This document shows positions 11,901-21,699 of a stretch of 64,000 nucleotides of DNA, in pieces; positions within the stretch are counted from its first letter, which is position 1; each line of letters begins with the position of its first letter. The translations under genes were made by a program, and so were the position numbers. Origin of the DNA: Euphorbia lathyris (Eukaryota; Streptophyta; Magnoliopsida; Malpighiales; Euphorbiaceae); the NCBI RefSeq assembly GCF_963576675.1, contig NC_088916.1:21861501-21925500 (forward strand). The letters are read 5' to 3'. The notes under the pieces were generated by a model. The model did not search any database and was not told the DNA's origin. It saw nothing but the letters and a program-made list of their open reading frames with translations.

Positions 11901-12408
11901 GAGCACCATTGCCGACTCGAAGATCCACTTCACCAGATCCTAACAACCTCCTATTTCTCAGTCCCTGCACATTTGAACAAATGTGAGTACCACATCCAGT
12001 GTCTAAAACCCAAGATGTAGAAATAGCCAGATTTATCTCAACAACATAAATGCCAGAACCAGAAGCTTTAGCCTTCTGTTTCTCCCTTAGCTTTGGACAC
12101 ATGTTCTTCCAGTGTCCCTTCTCATTACACTCGTGACAGATATCATCTGCCAAGGCCAACCTACCTTTAGGAGCTGCCGCCTTCCTTGTCTTTGACTTGG
12201 CCTTTTGGGCGTTTGCCTTGGACTTGGACTTGGCCTTTCCCTTAGGTGTGTTCCCTTTGTTGGTTGGTAAGGTAGCAATCAGTACATATCCCTTCCACTC
12301 GTGTCTACAAACCTTTTGTGAGTTCATAGGACAGTCAAGGAAATCAGTCCCTGAAAGTTTTTCCTTTTCTAGGAATGGTCCGAGTAAGTTGTTGCTTGTT
12401 GCATTCAT
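8953..12408 (-). CDS. Ty1/copia Gag-Pol polyprotein, intact but capsid-deleted
   Basis: An uninterrupted 1,151-residue polyprotein. From the N terminus: a short Gag start (MNATSNNLLGPFLEKEKLSG), a CCHC zinc knuckle (CHECNEKGHWKNMC, residues 91-104), protease (VLDTGCGTH, about 134-142), the zinc-binding H273/H278/C304/C307, and integrase with D333, D397 and E433 (DD35E spacing). Reverse transcriptase follows with LYVDDILLIG (about 822-831), then RNase H (GYTDASFE; DSTTEAEYIAA). The approximately 200-residue capsid region normally between the Gag start and the knuckle is absent. Residue 25 runs into unrelated sequence and then a Lys/Ser/Ala-rich basic stretch. Lineage is uncertain. The 1.7-kb LTRs would suit an Angela-like element. 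Confidence 0.95.
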   Translation of the reverse strand: MNATSNNLLGPFLEKEKLSGTDFLDCPMNSQKVCRHEWKGYVLIATLPTNKGNTPKGKAKSKSKANAQKAKSKTRKAAAPKGRLALADDICHECNEKGHWKNMCPKLREKQKAKASGSGIYVVEINLAISTSWVLDTGCGTHICSNVQGLRNRRLLGSGEVDLRVGNGARVEALEIGDYTLEMPTGLVLELRDCCFVPAMRRNIISVSMLDISGFNFNIGRGRISIHRGNIVYGTAFLENGLYILDLKRSESIYNINAKRIKTNDLNPTYIWHCRLGHINEKRITMLHSSGALGSFDMQSYDTCESCLRGKMTKAPFTKTSVRATELLELIHSDVCGPMSTGARSGFLYFVTFTDDYSRYRYVYLMKHKSETLLRFKDFKNEVENQLGKKVKALRFDRGGEYLSQEFVSFLRECGIVSQLTPPGTPQWNGVSERRNRTLLDMVRSMMSQASLPISFWGFALETAAHIINNTPSKAVEGTPYELWTGRKPNVSFMKIWGCDAHIKKLMSGKLESKSVKCQFVGYPKETKGYYFYNPAENKTFVARFAVFLEKEFLSKVDSGSNIDLAEIQDSPTPTADAEDAQVTDLGPQEIEEAEPVTQEPRRSDRTRHQPERYGFVVTDDGDIMVDDQDEPKTYQEAIEIPQSDQWRKAMEAEMQSMRDNQVWNLVDPPPGVKTIGCKWCFKLKAYNTFKGRLVAKGYRQIQGIDYDETFSPVAMFKSIRIVLAIAAWYNYEIWQMDVKTAFLNGKLLEDVYMTQPEGFIDPKYPNRVCKLQRSIYGLKQASRSWNQRFNEAITEYGFVQNPDEPCVYMKFSGSISTFLILYVDDILLIGGDIPTLQGVKQWLSKCFAMKDLGEAETILGIRIYRDRSNRLLGLSQATYIDKVLRRFSMDQAKKGFMPMRHGLKLGKKDCPQTKKDRENMEKVPYASAIGSIMYSMLCTRPDVAFAFSMTSRYQSDPGEEHWKAVKAILQYLKRTKDLFLVFGGQEELEVSGYTDASFETNEDQKQSQSSYVFLLNGGAISWRSSKQPTIADSTTEAEYIAACDAAKEAVWIKKFITDLGVVPTILGAVDVSRDNNGAIAQALEPRSHKRSKHVLRKFHLIREIQARGDITLQRVDTENNVADPFTKALAQCLHDGHTRSIGIRAMPTWN

Positions 12409-13764
12409 TATTTCTTTTATGTAACTTGGTGATTTTTATCTACGTGGAAAAATTACATTAGAGTTAGAATAAAGGGCTTAAGCCAAAGATCAAATTAATA
12501 ATCCATTTTAATCTGTTATTGGTGACATTTATTTGGCTGTATTGACCAAGATCCACAATCCATCAATAATAGACCGAGCTAGGGCTCCGCCGTCGACCAT
12601 TGACGATTTGTTAGGATAAACTATCCAATCCTCCGCAAGGACTCTTGGTTTGATGGGCTTTGTGACACTTAGCCCATCTGTGCTTAGGGCCTGCTCTGAG
12701 CTAATGCTACCCACGTTGAGTCCAACCACCATACACGCGTTAGCCATACCGAAGTATCCTAACCCTCGACGGCCCACTAATTACTACAGCATACCTGCTA
12801 GGGCACGTCATACACTGTAGCACTACCTGGGAGGAAGAGGTGTGAATCTGGAAAGCACTTTTAAGCGACTCAATATTTCATTATCCGGATTAATTAAGTG
12901 ATACGGCTTTAACATATAATTATCGCGGGTTGATGATCTGGTGATCGTTGCTACTTATATTTCATGTTATACTAAGCAATTGTATAATTAAAATAAACAT
13001 AGAGACTCTATGGGCCTTATAATACATCCTAGTGAAACTAGATAGACTATCTAATCTTCACGGGCTTGCTTCAAGTCTCCTTGGGCTCCCACCATGGGCT
13101 TGGACCATCTGGGCTTCTTCACGACCAATTACAATTTTATGAATAGAACCTATTCTAAAATTACATTAATGAAAGAATGGCACGCAGGCCATATTTCCCA
13201 AAATAAATTAAATTACAAACCGACTTTAATTTAGGGCCCATAGAATTCTATAACATGTTGCTGCACGGTAAGACATACAAATATAATGCATGATCATGAC
13301 ATTCCAAAATCATCTAATAAAGTTAAGCCGAGTTACTTAGGGTGAAATCGCCAATTTTTTTTTTTTTACCATATGTGACTAAGACCCATAAAGGCCCGAA
13401 CGGTTAATATCCATTTGAATGTAAAATTACAATTTCGCTCCCACTGAATTTTTAGGGTCGTCACATATCTAAAATTTAGCCCTCCCAATTTAAACCGGTG
13501 TCACGATCTATTGGGCCAATTTCACGAATTAACCATATTCAATTTTATACAAATTATCAATTCGATAAAAAAATTAAATATGCATGCCAATCAAAAACGT
13601 TTTAATACCAATTAATTTTTATTTAAAGCACGTTTAATAAATTAAACGGTATTAGGACCCTGATTTTATTAAAATTACCCAAGAAAAATTTAAAGATTAA
13701 AATCAGTCCCGTCAAATCCAAAATTAAACAAATTCTGAATTTTTAAACGGACCCGGAACAGCGA

Positions 13765-13893
13765 CGGGGCTGCTGTCCGTGGACAGCAGCCCCGTGGCTA
13801 CTGTCTGGCGGACAGCAACAGTGCTGCTGTCCGCCCAACAGCAGCCGCGGGGCTGCTGTTCGCGGACAGCAGTCCCGCGACCGCTATTTCGTG
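13765..13893 (-). other. Three consecutive GC-rich hairpins in the copia leader
   Basis: The first (13765-13794) pairs cggggctgctgtcc with ggacagcagccccg around two bases, a perfect 14-bp stem. The second (about 13807-13835) pairs ggcggacagca with tgctgtccgcc around seven bases. The third (about 13847-13880) repeats the first with one mismatch. All are built from the same gacagcag/ctgctgtc unit. They lie in the transcribed leader, where retroelement RNAs carry dimerisation and packaging structures. That function is inference. Confidence 0.75.
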
Positions 13894-14127
13894 TCCGAAA
13901 CTATTTTTTTGTTTAAATAAATTGTTGCTGTATATTTTTTAATTTATTATTCTAAAATTAATTTCAGAACCAAACACAACAAAAAATATAGACAGAAATA
14001 AAATTGAAAACTTCCTAGAACAATTTCTACATGAGGAATTAATAGGAAATTTCAAAACTTGATTTGGAAAAATAATAAAACCAAATCATATTAATTTTTC
14101 AATCAATCAAAACGGACTAAACCATGT

Positions 14128-14138
14128 CTCTGATACCA
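14128..14138 (-). other. Copia primer-binding site, initiator Met tRNA type
   Basis: The minus strand reads tggtatcagag, complementary to the 3' end of plant initiator tRNA-Met, one base inside the 5' LTR. The following bases depart from the usual ...agc. Confidence 0.9.
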
Positions 14139-14139
14139 C

Positions 14140-15840
14140 TGTTAGGGATTATTGCCAGTTAATCAACTGTAGCGCAGCGGAATTGCGGTTTAAAATTTAT
14201 TTCTAATCCCTTTAGTTTGATCTTTGTCCGTTAACCATTAATTGAATAAAACTTTTTGGATCCGTTTAGGGATAAAAACTTACCCGGACTGTCTCTTCTA
14301 GAGACGGCTGAAGAATCCATAAAGTAGTAAGATCTCCGTAGTCAGGTGCACGAACAGCTATCGAGTCAAAACCGGTGCTAGCCGAAGAACGAAGAAGAAC
14401 TGGAGAGAAAAGGTAATTCGCCAAGTTGAATCCCACTATTGAGAATGGTGGCTGCGAAAACAATATTGCTTTTCCCAAGCAATTTGATTTGGCCGAATGT
14501 CTATGTTAGGTTAGTTAATTAGGTTTTAGGCTTTTATTATATATAGTGTAGTTATTCCTAAACCTAATTGGTTTAGGGTTAATTGGTTAATTACAAAACT
14601 AATCTAATCCTAACATAATCACTTAAACAAATACCAATAGTATTTATTCTATGCAATTAGTTACAATTAGATTAAATTTAATTACCCCAATTAAATAAAT
14701 AACACTAATTAATAAATTGACGTATTAGTTTGATTAATTATTCACGAATGCAATTTCATTAATTTATAAATTAATTAATTACATCCCGTAAATTAATTAA
14801 CCAATTAAATACTCAAGGCCTAAATCCATTAATCAATTACATTGATACAAAGTATCAACTAATCAATTAATTAACCACCAATTAATTACCTTGACATTTT
14901 ATTGTCAACCAATTAATTAATCTCATCTCTCCAGTGTACCGTTCTATAAGTTCTAACTCATATGTTCAATGTGCACGATCCTATGGGACTGTCCTTAGCT
15001 AGCAGTGGGCTCACGGCCCACAGACAGTAAGTGGGTTCTAGCAAACCATTACTGCCCCTAACCAATACAGCTATTTCAGCAGTCTTAAGATGCAGAGACC
15101 ATGTAGTTATCTCTTAACTTCTTTTACCATTTGATGTCGATATTATAAACTAGAGGCATGGCGGCTGTCATCCTCTCTGATGTTTATGATATTTCTTGAT
15201 CTTAAGTAGATTGATGAAACAGATAAGTAAACTACTTATCAGGGTGTGGCCACACACTTATCAATCTCACTTATCAAGTGGCCTGTGATATCATCTCACT
15301 ATTACATAAGTGGTAATTCCATCACTTCAATATCAATACCAACGTGTTCACCTGTTCACCCAATCATACCCGTATTTGGCATCCTGTTACAGACCTGTTA
15401 GGCGTATGTCAAAGTGAACCGGATCCCACATTGATATTATAATGAAATCTGGTCTGAAGACAGTTAGAGACCTACTTAAGAAAACTAATGACACAACCAC
15501 CATGTAGTTTTCTCGGGCGGATCGATCCAGTCACATGTATACAACATGTACCCATATTCACAACTGACTTATCAAGTGCTATGGCTAGTATCAATTACTA
15601 CCATACAGTCGTCGAATATACAAGTCTGTGGTCCTAATCATTCCCATGATAGAATAGACTTGGGATATGGTTTTACGATTGTCAATCAATGGATTCTCTA
15701 TTCATATTATAGCACAAGATATAAATGAACTAGATTAATGCCTTTATTAATGTAACACAAATAGTGTATCTATGCAAGAATAATCAAAAGCATAATACAA
15801 TATACATGAACCAATGTCTAAGAACTAGGGCACACCAACA
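14140..15840 (-). repeat. Copia 5' LTR
   Basis: 1,701 bp, nearly identical to 7238-8938. It is followed by the target duplication ctatc at 15841-15845. Confidence 0.95.
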
Positions 15841-15845
15841 CTATC

Positions 15846-17574
15846 TCTACTAGACGCCACTACTTAGGGGTAAGTGTACCCCATCGTATCAAGTAATAAT
15901 CCGGTTAAGACCGGGTATCGAATCCACGGGATTTATAACTACAAGTATTAGATGACTCGGTTTTATACGTTATCTAAGCGGTGAATACTTTGAGTTGATT
16001 CGGGGAACAACTACAAACTACTCCTAACTACGGGTGAGACAAGTTTATATAACAAAACTCTAGGAAATGATATGGATGGTGATAAGTTATAAATATGACA
16101 AATAATGACTCTCAATATATAAACGGTTAATGTTTTACTCTTGCAATGACGACTACATGTAGTGTGACCGATCCGTGAAGTACTTAGACTACGTGGTTCC
16201 TAGTCAAGGCGTGTCTAATGCTTGGGACCAGAAATTAGGGCCCGTAAGTTCCGTGGTTTGTCAATTCCTACGGTTTCCAGAGCGTCACTTCCGGTAAGGC
16301 AACACCTATATGAATCCCTAAAGATAGCCCGAATGCCGTCGGAAATCGCGTTCTCCTACACAATAATCAATTACGAGTATCAAAACAAGTAGCAAACATC
16401 AACACAAATATAGAGAAAGAGATTATGAATCATAAATTATAAATATGGAGGATGTAAATGTGAAATACAACTAAGCCTAGTACATAGGAAGAGTACAAGC
16501 TAATTAGCAAGTGAAAAGGGAAAAATCCACCCTCGAAACTAGCTAACCGGACTCAAGGCTGTCTCTTAGGACTTGGAGGTGGAGCTTTCGAGCTTGGTGA
16601 ACGGAGATGGAACGGAACTTTGATGGAATGTCGGGATCAACGAACAAGCTCTCAAGGTGGAAGAGAACTACTATGTAAACTAAAATCTCAAACTATCTAA
16701 CAAGAACTATCTTAAGAATTATATATCAAAAGTGTATACAAGGTCTAAGATAAGGTGTCTAAATGAGTGCTAGTCACTCCTATTTATACACATCAAGCTA
16801 GGGCAAAATTGTAATTTTATAAGATACAAGCATGGAGGAACATGATTTTCTGCAGATTTCCCATGATACCCCTCGCGTATGGTGGAGTACGCCTCGCGTG
16901 TTTGCCCATTCCGTCAGAAATCTCCTGCATGTGGACCAAATCCAGATCTTGTTGTCTCAACCACGCCCCGCGTAGTCTGGGATGCGCCTCGCGTGTTTGA
17001 GTTTCTGAGATTTTATTGCTTGAATTGGGTCATTTACGCACTGCGTAGCTGAGGCACGCCCCACGTAAATAAGTCTCTGAGCTTTTTGCATTGAAGAACT
17101 TCCTTACACGCCCCGCGTGTAAGGTGGTACGTCCCGCGTAGGGTAGTTGACTCAGGGAGACCATGCAGTCTGACTTTCAGGATTAGGCTTATCATTTCTG
17201 ACACATGTTCCACGTCTCGCGTGGTTGTTGATACGCCTCGCGTATTGCTGAGTAGATCCCACGTGGTACCTGTGGATAGGGCAATTATTACTGACCAAGT
17301 GTTCCACGCCCCGCGTGAGGAGTGATACGCCCCGCGTATTTTGGTAGATTTTCACTTCTTGCTCGTACCTGAAATACAATTCTGGAGAGCCGAGTTAGCT
17401 TGACGTTTTATTTTCTAAATTAATAAAAAATAAGGCAAATTAACCGAAAGTATGGAGTTTATTTTTATTTTGCTATTTTATTAAAACACTCTATTTTTGC
17501 AATTAAACTTATTTATTTCATCCAAAATTAAACCGTAAATCACGCTAAAAGATAGGGACGAAATGCCCCTATCA
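15846..17574 (-). mobile_element. Athila 5' LTR, part 2
   Basis: This continues the LTR interrupted at 7237. On the minus strand it begins tgataggggcatttcgtccc, like the related element at 37952 (tgataggggtc). A promoter-like tgtataaata lies at 16781-16790 on the minus strand. The outer end abuts LINE sequence at 17575, so the element inserted into that LINE. The other LTR lies outside the window or has been replaced. Confidence 0.85.
16864..17340. repeat. Paired acgccccgcgt motif array in the Athila LTR
   Basis: About twelve degenerate copies of acgccccgcgt (variants acgcctcgcgt, acgtcccgcgt, acgccccacgt) occur as six pairs. Members of a pair are roughly 20-25 bp apart and pairs are 70-90 bp apart, with ctgag-type spacers. 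The array is much more GC- and CpG-rich than the rest of the LTR. A related array stands at 1222-1390. Confidence 0.8.
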
Positions 17575-17649
17575 AAGACTCAGAGATAGAAGAGATGACC
17601 GGTCTATACACAAATTAAGGGAGATTGAACAGAGACTTAATCAGGCCCT

Positions 17650-20620
17650 AGAGAAAGAAGATACATACTAGAGGCAGAGGGCGAAACAGTTTTGGTTGAA
17701 GGGGGCGATTTATATACTAAGTTTTTCCATGCCTGTGTCAGAATTAGGAAGAAACAGAATCAGATTCTATCTCTACAGGGGGAGGATGGGCGAATTGTGA
17801 AGGAGCAAGAGGAATTAAAGGAGCAGGCCAAAGAGTACTTTCAGAAAGCATACAAACAGAATGAAGAGGGCAGCCTGGAGACAGTTAGTGTTCTTACTAC
17901 TGTGGTTTCGGACAGAGACAATATGCTTTTAACTAAGCCGTTTACATTGGCAGAATTTACAGAGGCTAGTTTTCAAATGCACCCTGAAAAATCGCCAGGA
18001 CCAGATGGGCTTAATCCAAGCTTTTATCAGTTCTTTTGGCCAGTAATTGGGAAGGAAATATTCAAAGCGTGCAAGGGGTGGCTAGAGCGTCGGGAATTCC
18101 CGACCAATTTGAATGATACTATTATAGTATTGATTCAAAAAATTGATTCCCCGAGTATAATGGCAGATTATAGGCCTATAGCACTTTGCAATGTGTTGTA
18201 CAAAATAATCTCCAAAGTTCTTGCTAACACATGAATTTTCACATGCACCTTAATGAGCAAGTGAATTTGCTCATTCACCGTTAGATATATACTTATTAAA
18301 TCTAAGCCGCATGATGCTTTGAATCTCCACCTTACGATTCTAATAAGCCTAGATCTAATGGTGAATGAACAAATTCTACATGCTCATTAAGGTGCATGTG
18401 ATCAAGACTGCTTGCTAACATGCTAAAAGGAATACTTCCTAACCTTATTAGTGAGACTCAAGCAGCTTTTGTCCCTAGAAGGTCTATAATTGATAGTGTA
18501 TAGGTATCTTTTGAAGCTATTCACTATATGAAAAGAAAGAACAAGGGAGAACAAGGAGAGGTGGCGCTAAAGATTGACATTAGCAAAGCCTATGATATAG
18601 TGGATTGGAGATTCATGGAAGTTGTTATGAAGGGCATGGGGTTTAGTGAGGTGTGGATCCAATGGATAATGCTTTGTGCGACGACGGTCAAGTACTCAAT
18701 TTCCGTTAACAATGAGTTGGCAGGGCCGGTTAATCCAGGGAGAGGAATTAGGCAAGAAGATCCGTTATCACCGTACTTATTCATACTGTGTGCGGAGGTG
18801 CTGTCCCAATTAATCTACAAGGTAGAGAGGGAGGATCTGATAAGAGGATGCAAGGTGTGCAGAGGAGCCCCAGTGGTATCACATCTGTTCTTTGCAGATG
18901 ATAGCTTTCTGTTCTTTGGGGCAACCGTTGTGGAAGCTGAAAATGTGCTGAGAATCCTAAATGCGTATGAAAAGGCCTCAGGGCAAGCAGTGAATGTCAA
19001 CAAATCAGGTATTTTCTTTAGAAATAATGTAAAAAGAGAGGTAAGGGAGGGGATTTGTAATGTTTTAGGAGTATAGGCCCCGTTGAATACGGGCAAATAT
19101 TTAGGGCTCCCATCTCTGATTGGAAGGTCAAAAAGAAGTTTGTTTTCGTTTCTCATAGATAGACTAAGAAAGCGTGTTAATGGGTGGAGCTTTAAATTCT
19201 TATCTAGTGCTGGTAAGGATGTATTGATCAAAACAGTAGCTCAAACGCTTCCTACGTTCTGTATGAGCACTTTCCTTATTCCTAAGTCTATTTGTGAGGA
19301 GCTACAACAAATAATGAATTCCTTCTGGTGGGGTAAAAAAGAGAATGGGTCAGAGAGGATTCATTGGTTTGGATGGGAGAAGTTGTGTAAACCAAGGGAT
19401 AAAGGGGGTCTGGGGTTTAGAAGTTTACATATGTTTAATCTGGCTCTACTAGTAAAGCAAGGCTGGAAATTCATAGCCAACCCAAATACTTTAGTCAATA
19501 GATTGTTCAAAGAAAAATATTTCCCAACTGACAATTTTCTAAAGTCCAAGCTAGGTAGAAATCCTAGTTTTATTTGGAGAGGTATTTGGCAATCGATTGA
19601 AGTTTTAAGCCTGGGCCTGAAATGGGAAGTGGGAAATGGGGAGGAAATTAGAATATGGAGGGACCCGTGGGTGGAAAGGGAAGGTTCGACTTTATGGAGT
19701 CTAGAGGGCCGGAAGGACTGGAGGAAATGAGGGTAGTAGGGTTATTTGAGGAAGGTACAATGATTTGGGATAGGGGAAAGTTGGCTGAGTTATGCTCAAA
19801 TAGGGAGATTGAGGCAATTGACAGGTTAATCTTACCAATTAGAGATAGACCTGATAGATTGGCATGGCAGTATACAAAAAATGGGTGTTACTTGTCAAAA
19901 TCTGGGTATAGGGCAATTGAGGAAGTGAAATGGGGTAGGGAGCCTAAAGTGGAGTGGAGTAAAATATGGGAGTTACCGATTCCGCCAAAAATTAAGATGT
20001 TTGCTTGGAAGGTCTGCTCTGGTTGTTTACCAATGAGATCAACTTTAAGGGCTCGACATATGATCTTACCGAATAATTGCTTGATTTGTGAAATAGATAT
20101 TGAATATAGTTGGCATTTGTTCTGTGCGTGTCCGTATGCGGTTCAGTGTTGGCAAGGAATGGGATTAAATCCACCAGTTGGGGACTACGATGATGTTGTT
20201 GATTGGTTGAGTGCAAAGTGTGTCAGTGAGACTACATAATTTTTAACAAAAGCAATTTGCGCTCTATTTTCTATCTGGCAGCATAGGAATGTTGTGTTGT
20301 GGAAGAATGAACTGATCCCGATGTTTATTAGGACCCAGATGGTGCGTAAGCTCGTGTCGGAGTGGAATGATGCAAAGGAGAAGAGAGGGAGGGCAGAGGT
20401 TGATCAGCGATCAAGGTATGGAGGGGAGATGGGGATATACGGGAGAGAGATTAATCGAGAGGGAGGAGGGGTGCAGATTGAATGGAGGGCGAAATTAAAC
20501 AGGGGCGGGATGGGTTCGGAGGAGGTTGGTACTGAAATGAGAGGTTGCGAAGGGGAAGGTAGTGGAGCTGGCACTTGGACGGTTACAGAAAGCAGGAGTC
20601 TGTTTATATTGGAAGGGTGA
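17650..20620 (+). pseudogene. LINE reverse transcriptase and zf-RVT region (copy A)
   Basis: The RT start has [16 protein letters not shown] and [17 protein letters not shown]. After the MITE it continues with GIRQEDPLSPYLF and the catalytic FADDSFLFF. A zf-RVT domain follows (PPKIKMFAWKVCSGCLP). Compared with copy C there is TAG at about 18498, TAG for TGG at 19074-19076, a 1-bp loss near 19687 and a short insertion with TAA near 20237. GIRQED replaces the usual GIRQGD that copy C keeps. It is not functional. Confidence 0.9.
18230..18410. mobile_element. 181-bp MITE inside the LINE RT
   Basis: Terminal inverted repeats of about 50 bp (cacatgcaccttaatgagca at both ends in inverted orientation) flank a short AT-rich centre. 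The 10-bp direct repeat cttgctaaca occurs at 18220-18229 and 18411-18420. LINE copy C has this site once and uninterrupted. Duplication length suggests a Mutator-like (9-10 bp) origin. There is no coding capacity. Confidence 0.9.
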
Positions 20621-20665
20621 AGCAACAACAATTTAGATGGAAGAGTACAGCAGCAGCAAATCGAT

Positions 20666-21280
20666 GTGGCTGCAGAACAACATTTTGATCGACAGGAGCA
20701 ACAACAGGTCGTAGGTGCTGGTGAATTGCAGCAATTGGAGGTACAGGGTAGTGGGAGGAACTATGGGATGCAAACGCCAAAAGTAAAGAGCTGGAAAAGA
20801 CGGAGTAGAGGGAGGATGAAGTGCAATATAGATGGAGCCGTCTTTATAAGTTCGGGCTGCTACAGTTGGGGAGCAGTTGTAAGGGAAGAAGACGGTTCTT
20901 TTATGGCAGGGGCGAGTGGAATTTTAAGGGAAATTTGTTCGGCTAGAGTGGTGGAAGCTATGGCGTTGAGAGCGGGATTGGTATGGGCAATGGAAGTAGA
21001 ACTTGATAATGTTCAGTTTGAATTGGATGCACAGGTTGTGGTGAAGGGAGATAATACAGAAAAACCAGATTTATCTACTTTTGGAGACATAATTGAAGAT
21101 TGCAAGGAGTTACTGAAAAATAAGACGTTTACTGTGTCTTTTGTTCCAAGACTAGAGAATAGAGCGGCTCACCAAATAGCCAGGCTTGCTCTTTCAAATG
21201 CTAGTTTTTATTCTTTTTTTGATTTGCTAGATTGGCTAATAAGTGTAATTGAAGATGATATTATTACTTCAGCTATATAA
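20666..21280 (+). pseudogene. LINE RNase H domain (copy A)
   Basis: RVT_3-type RNase H at the LINE C terminus: KCNIDGAVF (first Asp), SWGAVVREEDGSF, VEAMALRAGLVWA (Glu), FELDAQVVV (Asp), and VSFVPRLENRAAHQIARLA. It is in the same frame as the RT but separated by TGA at 20618-20620, which copy C shares. It ends close to the LINE 3' end. Confidence 0.85.
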
Positions 21281-21298
21281 TTTGAGATTTTTCCTTCC

Positions 21299-21625
21299 AA
21301 TAAAAATACACACAAAATAAAAACTTCATCACTCCCTTAAATATAAATATTTAAGTCTCATAACAAATAATAACAATTTAGTTACCATTTTTTTCAATCT
21401 TAATAATCTCATAAATAAAAATTATAAAATTTATTTTACCAAATACAACTAAATTCGAAATAATATCTAATGAATAATAGAAAAAAAAACTATAAAATAA
21501 AAATAAATAAAGAAGCAAATCTAAATAAATGTCAAGAAATCCGTAGAATATCGTACCATATATAGGAACTAGATTACATCAAATCTGCCCTAATTAAGGT
21601 TTTTTTTTTGTTGAAGCACATAGTA
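21299..21625. other. Upstream region of peptide gene A
   Basis: AT-rich DNA also found, with small changes, upstream of genes B (about 51390-51583) and C (58262-58590). Apart from the TATA region just downstream I see no defined motif. Confidence 0.5.
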
Positions 21626-21642
21626 GCTACTATATAAGTAGC
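21626..21642 (+). promoter_or_regulatory. TATA box of gene A inside an inverted repeat
   Basis: The sequence gctact-atata-agtagc is a perfect 6-bp inverted repeat around the TATA core (tatataag from 21631), 58 bp before the start codon. It is identical in genes B (51584-51600) and C (58591-58607). The spacing suits a core promoter with a short 5' UTR. Confidence 0.75.
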
Positions 21643-21699
21643 AGCAGAATTAAGAATTCTAAACCATTCTTTCTTCATAATTTTGTAAAACACAAAAAT

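Larger units (their letters stand above)
12409..14139 (-). other. Long copia 5' leader, non-coding
   Basis: 1.7 kb between the primer-binding site and the polyprotein start. The 82-codon open frame at 12529-12777 has no family similarity I can see. The notable content is a GC-rich cluster of inverted repeats at 13765-13893. The missing capsid sequence is not found here in readable form. Confidence 0.6.
7238..15840 (-). mobile_element. Complete Ty1/copia retrotransposon inserted in the Athila LTR
   Basis: An 8,603-bp element in minus orientation has two 1,701-bp LTRs starting and ending TG...CA, a Met-tRNA primer-binding site, a polypurine tract and one long uninterrupted polyprotein. The 5-bp target duplication ctatc flanks it at 7233-7237 and 15841-15845. 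By eye the two LTRs differ at about 12 positions with no indel, so insertion was recent. Its Gag lacks the capsid region (see the polyprotein), so it may depend on a helper for particle formation. Confidence 0.95.
17575..21298 (+). mobile_element. L1-type LINE remnant (copy A)
   Basis: This is the 3' portion of a non-LTR retrotransposon: the linker after the endonuclease, reverse transcriptase, the zinc-binding region and RNase H. The left side is cut by the Athila LTR. The second copy at 54583-58260 shows the LINE was already 5'-truncated, without an endonuclease. The 3' end is followed by an A-rich tract and tacacacaaaa, matching the duplication seen around copy C. The element is dead, with in-frame stops, a frameshift near 19687 and a MITE insertion. 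Confidence 0.9.
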
